From NCBI RefSeq assembly GCF_020164495.1, contig NZ_JAIQYZ010000003.1, forward strand, positions 186,001 to 250,000: 64,000 bases of DNA. The letters run 5' to 3'. The notes under the pieces are model-generated. The model saw only the letters and a program-made list of their open reading frames with translations, had not been told where the DNA came from and searched no databases. The translations under genes were made by a program, and so were the position numbers. The DNA is from Psychroflexus lacisalsi. Its GTDB lineage: Bacteria > Bacteroidota > Bacteroidia > Flavobacteriales > Flavobacteriaceae. Shown one piece after another: positions 62,810 to 64,000 of the stretch. The stretch's first letter is position 1. The number at the start of each line of letters is the position of its first letter.

Positions 62810-63949
62810 TACAGCTAAACTCTTCAAGGTAGATATAACATAGTCCAATTCTTCTTTGGTAGTAAATTTTGAAAACGAAAATCGGATTCCTGGATAGTCT
62901 AGCTTTTCACCGTAAACCTCATTTAAGACGAAAGATCCTAGCTGAGCTCCACTTTGACAAGCGCTTCCTTTGGAACATGCAATACCTTTAAGGTCCAATT
63001 GAAATAGCATCATATCAGATTCTGAAGACGATAAAGGAATGCTAACATTGACTATTGTATATGTGCTTTTATCTAAATCTCCAGAATGCCCATTGAATCT
63101 TAAGCCAGGTATTTCTTTTTTGAGGGAATCAATAAAATAAATTTTTAAGTCTTTAATGTAATCTGAATCTTCTTTCAAATTATGATAAGCCAATTCCATC
63201 GCCTTTTGTAAGCCAATAATATTATGCACACTTTCAGTTCCCGCTCGCAATTCACGTTCTTGAGACCCTCCATGGATTAAAGGCTTTAGAAAATTTCTGC
63301 TTTTTGCATATAAGAATCCAACACCCTTGGGACCATGAAACTTATGTGCGCTGACAGCAATAAAATCTACGGGTAAATCTGCAAGGTTCATTTCATAATG
63401 ACCAACCGACTGTACAGTATCACTATGAAATAAAGCGCCATGCTTATGACATAATTCTCCAACCGTCTTTAGGTCAAGCATATTTCCAATTTCATTATTG
63501 ATATGCATCAAAGAAACAAGGGTTTTGGGGGAATCTTCAGCCAAAAGGATTTCTAAATGACTCAAATCTACAGAACCATCTTCATCCAGATTTACAAACT
63601 GCAAATCAATTTTATTTTCAGAATCTAAAAATTCAACACAATTTAAAACTGCATGATGTTCAATCCTCGAAGAAATAATTCGTTTGACCCCAAGATCCCT
63701 CACAGCACAGGATATAGCCATATTATCTGCTTCGGTACCACCTGAGGTAAATACGATGTTTGCAGACTGAACATTTAATAGAGAAGCTATCGATTTTCTG
63801 GCAGTTTCTACAACAGCTTTAGCTTTACGCCCAAACGCATGGGTTGAAGAAGGATTCCCAAAATTGGAAATCATACTCTCGTGCATAGATGAAATTACTT
63901 CCTTATCTATTTGGGTTGTGGCTGCATTATCTAAATAAACTGTTTGCAT
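62786..63949 (-). CDS. Cysteine desulfurase (NifS/IscS-like)
   Basis: A 387-residue PLP enzyme that releases sulfur from cysteine for Fe-S clusters, thio-tRNA and similar products. It has the N-terminal YLDNAATTQ, FTSGGTEADNMAI, the PLP lysine in SAHKFHGPKGVGFLY, and the catalytic persulfide cysteine in KGSACQSGA. The fold belongs to the IscS/NifS group (class I), as shown by the cysteine loop and length. No iscU or suf gene is next to it. A -7 element (TATTTTTG on the minus strand) lies just upstream. Confidence 0.94.
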   Translation of the reverse strand: MQTVYLDNAATTQIDKEVISSMHESMISNFGNPSSTHAFGRKAKAVVETARKSIASLLNVQSANIVFTSGGTEADNMAISCAVRDLGVKRIISSRIEHHAVLNCVEFLDSENKIDLQFVNLDEDGSVDLSHLEILLAEDSPKTLVSLMHINNEIGNMLDLKTVGELCHKHGALFHSDTVQSVGHYEMNLADLPVDFIAVSAHKFHGPKGVGFLYAKSRNFLKPLIHGGSQERELRAGTESVHNIIGLQKAMELAYHNLKEDSDYIKDLKIYFIDSLKKEIPGLRFNGHSGDLDKSTYTIVNVSIPLSSSESDMMLFQLDLKGIACSKGSACQSGAQLGSFVLNEVYGEKLDYPGIRFSFSKFTTKEELDYVISTLKSLAVSKASRKL

Positions 63950-63964
63950 AAAAAAATTCTTTCA

Positions 63965-63972
63965 CAAAAATA
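63965..63972 (-). promoter_or_regulatory. Bacteroidota -7 element for the cysteine desulfurase gene
   Basis: On the minus strand this reads TATTTTTG (TAnnTTTG), 15 bases before the ATG at 63949. A second match (TAAATTTG) lies just upstream at 63976-63983. Confidence 0.5.
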
Positions 63973-64000
63973 AATCAAATTTAATTGGAATCCCTTAACT

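Noticed and set aside
1-64000. tRNA, rRNA or riboswitch genes
   Set aside because: No cloverleaf with a T-arm GTTCGA and matching acceptor ends, no rRNA-like tract and no recognisable riboswitch core was found in the gaps.

Overview
The window is chromosomal DNA from a low-GC member of the Bacteroidota, almost certainly class Flavobacteriia. Several things point there: a giant type IX secretion (T9SS) adhesin paired with a PorP/SprF protein, a TonB-dependent receptor with an N-terminal carboxypeptidase-regulatory-like domain, families that are largely flavobacterial (DUF4834, DUF6452, DUF6048, DUF6705, Pycsar-effector family), two surface-lipoprotein export signals of the Capnocytophaga type, and Bacteroidota -7 promoter elements (TAnnTTTG) ahead of many genes with few Shine-Dalgarno sequences. 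The genus cannot be fixed from this sequence alone. No rRNA, tRNA, insertion sequence, prophage or CRISPR array was seen.

Layout. 1-4.3 kb: the 3' end of an M14-type carboxypeptidase, a pirin, an atypical short-chain dehydrogenase, a methyltransferase and a small secreted protein. 4.5-12.5 kb: a 2346-residue modular adhesin with T9SS type B C-terminus, overlapped by its SprF partner. 12.6-20.2 kb: hemolysin III-like protein, lipA-gap, a c-di-AMP-type 7TM-HD phosphodiesterase with cmk, a thiolase and an NlpC/P60 protein. 20.2-30.9 kb: a 1241-residue metallophosphoesterase / kinase-like / outer-membrane-barrel fusion, an HD-Pycsar-effector protein with no cyclase in sight, an OmpA/PorT-like barrel, a large GAF protein of unknown output, a thioredoxin lipoprotein and an NDH-2. 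31-38 kb: two ECF sigma factors (one with a membrane partner, one followed by a 49-residue protein), xerD, bcp, a cysteine-free endonuclease III and uvrA. 38.2-43.7 kb: an operon DUF4834 - YfhO-like - glycosyltransferase - flippase, facing an outer-membrane transporter-like gene.

44.7-48.7 kb is the most accessory-looking stretch: a DUF6705 gene split by one in-frame stop, a possible gene remnant, two small secreted proteins, a surface-type M23 peptidase lipoprotein, several strong terminators and a (GT)10 tract. 48.7-64 kb returns to core genes: rocD, an SLC13 permease, rlmD with DUF6452 and DUF6048, a THUMP RNA methyltransferase, a ZIP transporter, lpd, a SpoU methyltransferase, a second M23 peptidase, a TonB receptor and a cysteine desulfurase.

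The points most worth a second look are the phosphatase/kinase-like/barrel fusion, the orphan HD-Pycsar effector, the Nth without its iron-sulfur cluster, the sigma-linked 49-residue protein, the split DUF6705 gene, the M23 lipoprotein pair, and three convergent gene pairs that end on one shared TTAA.
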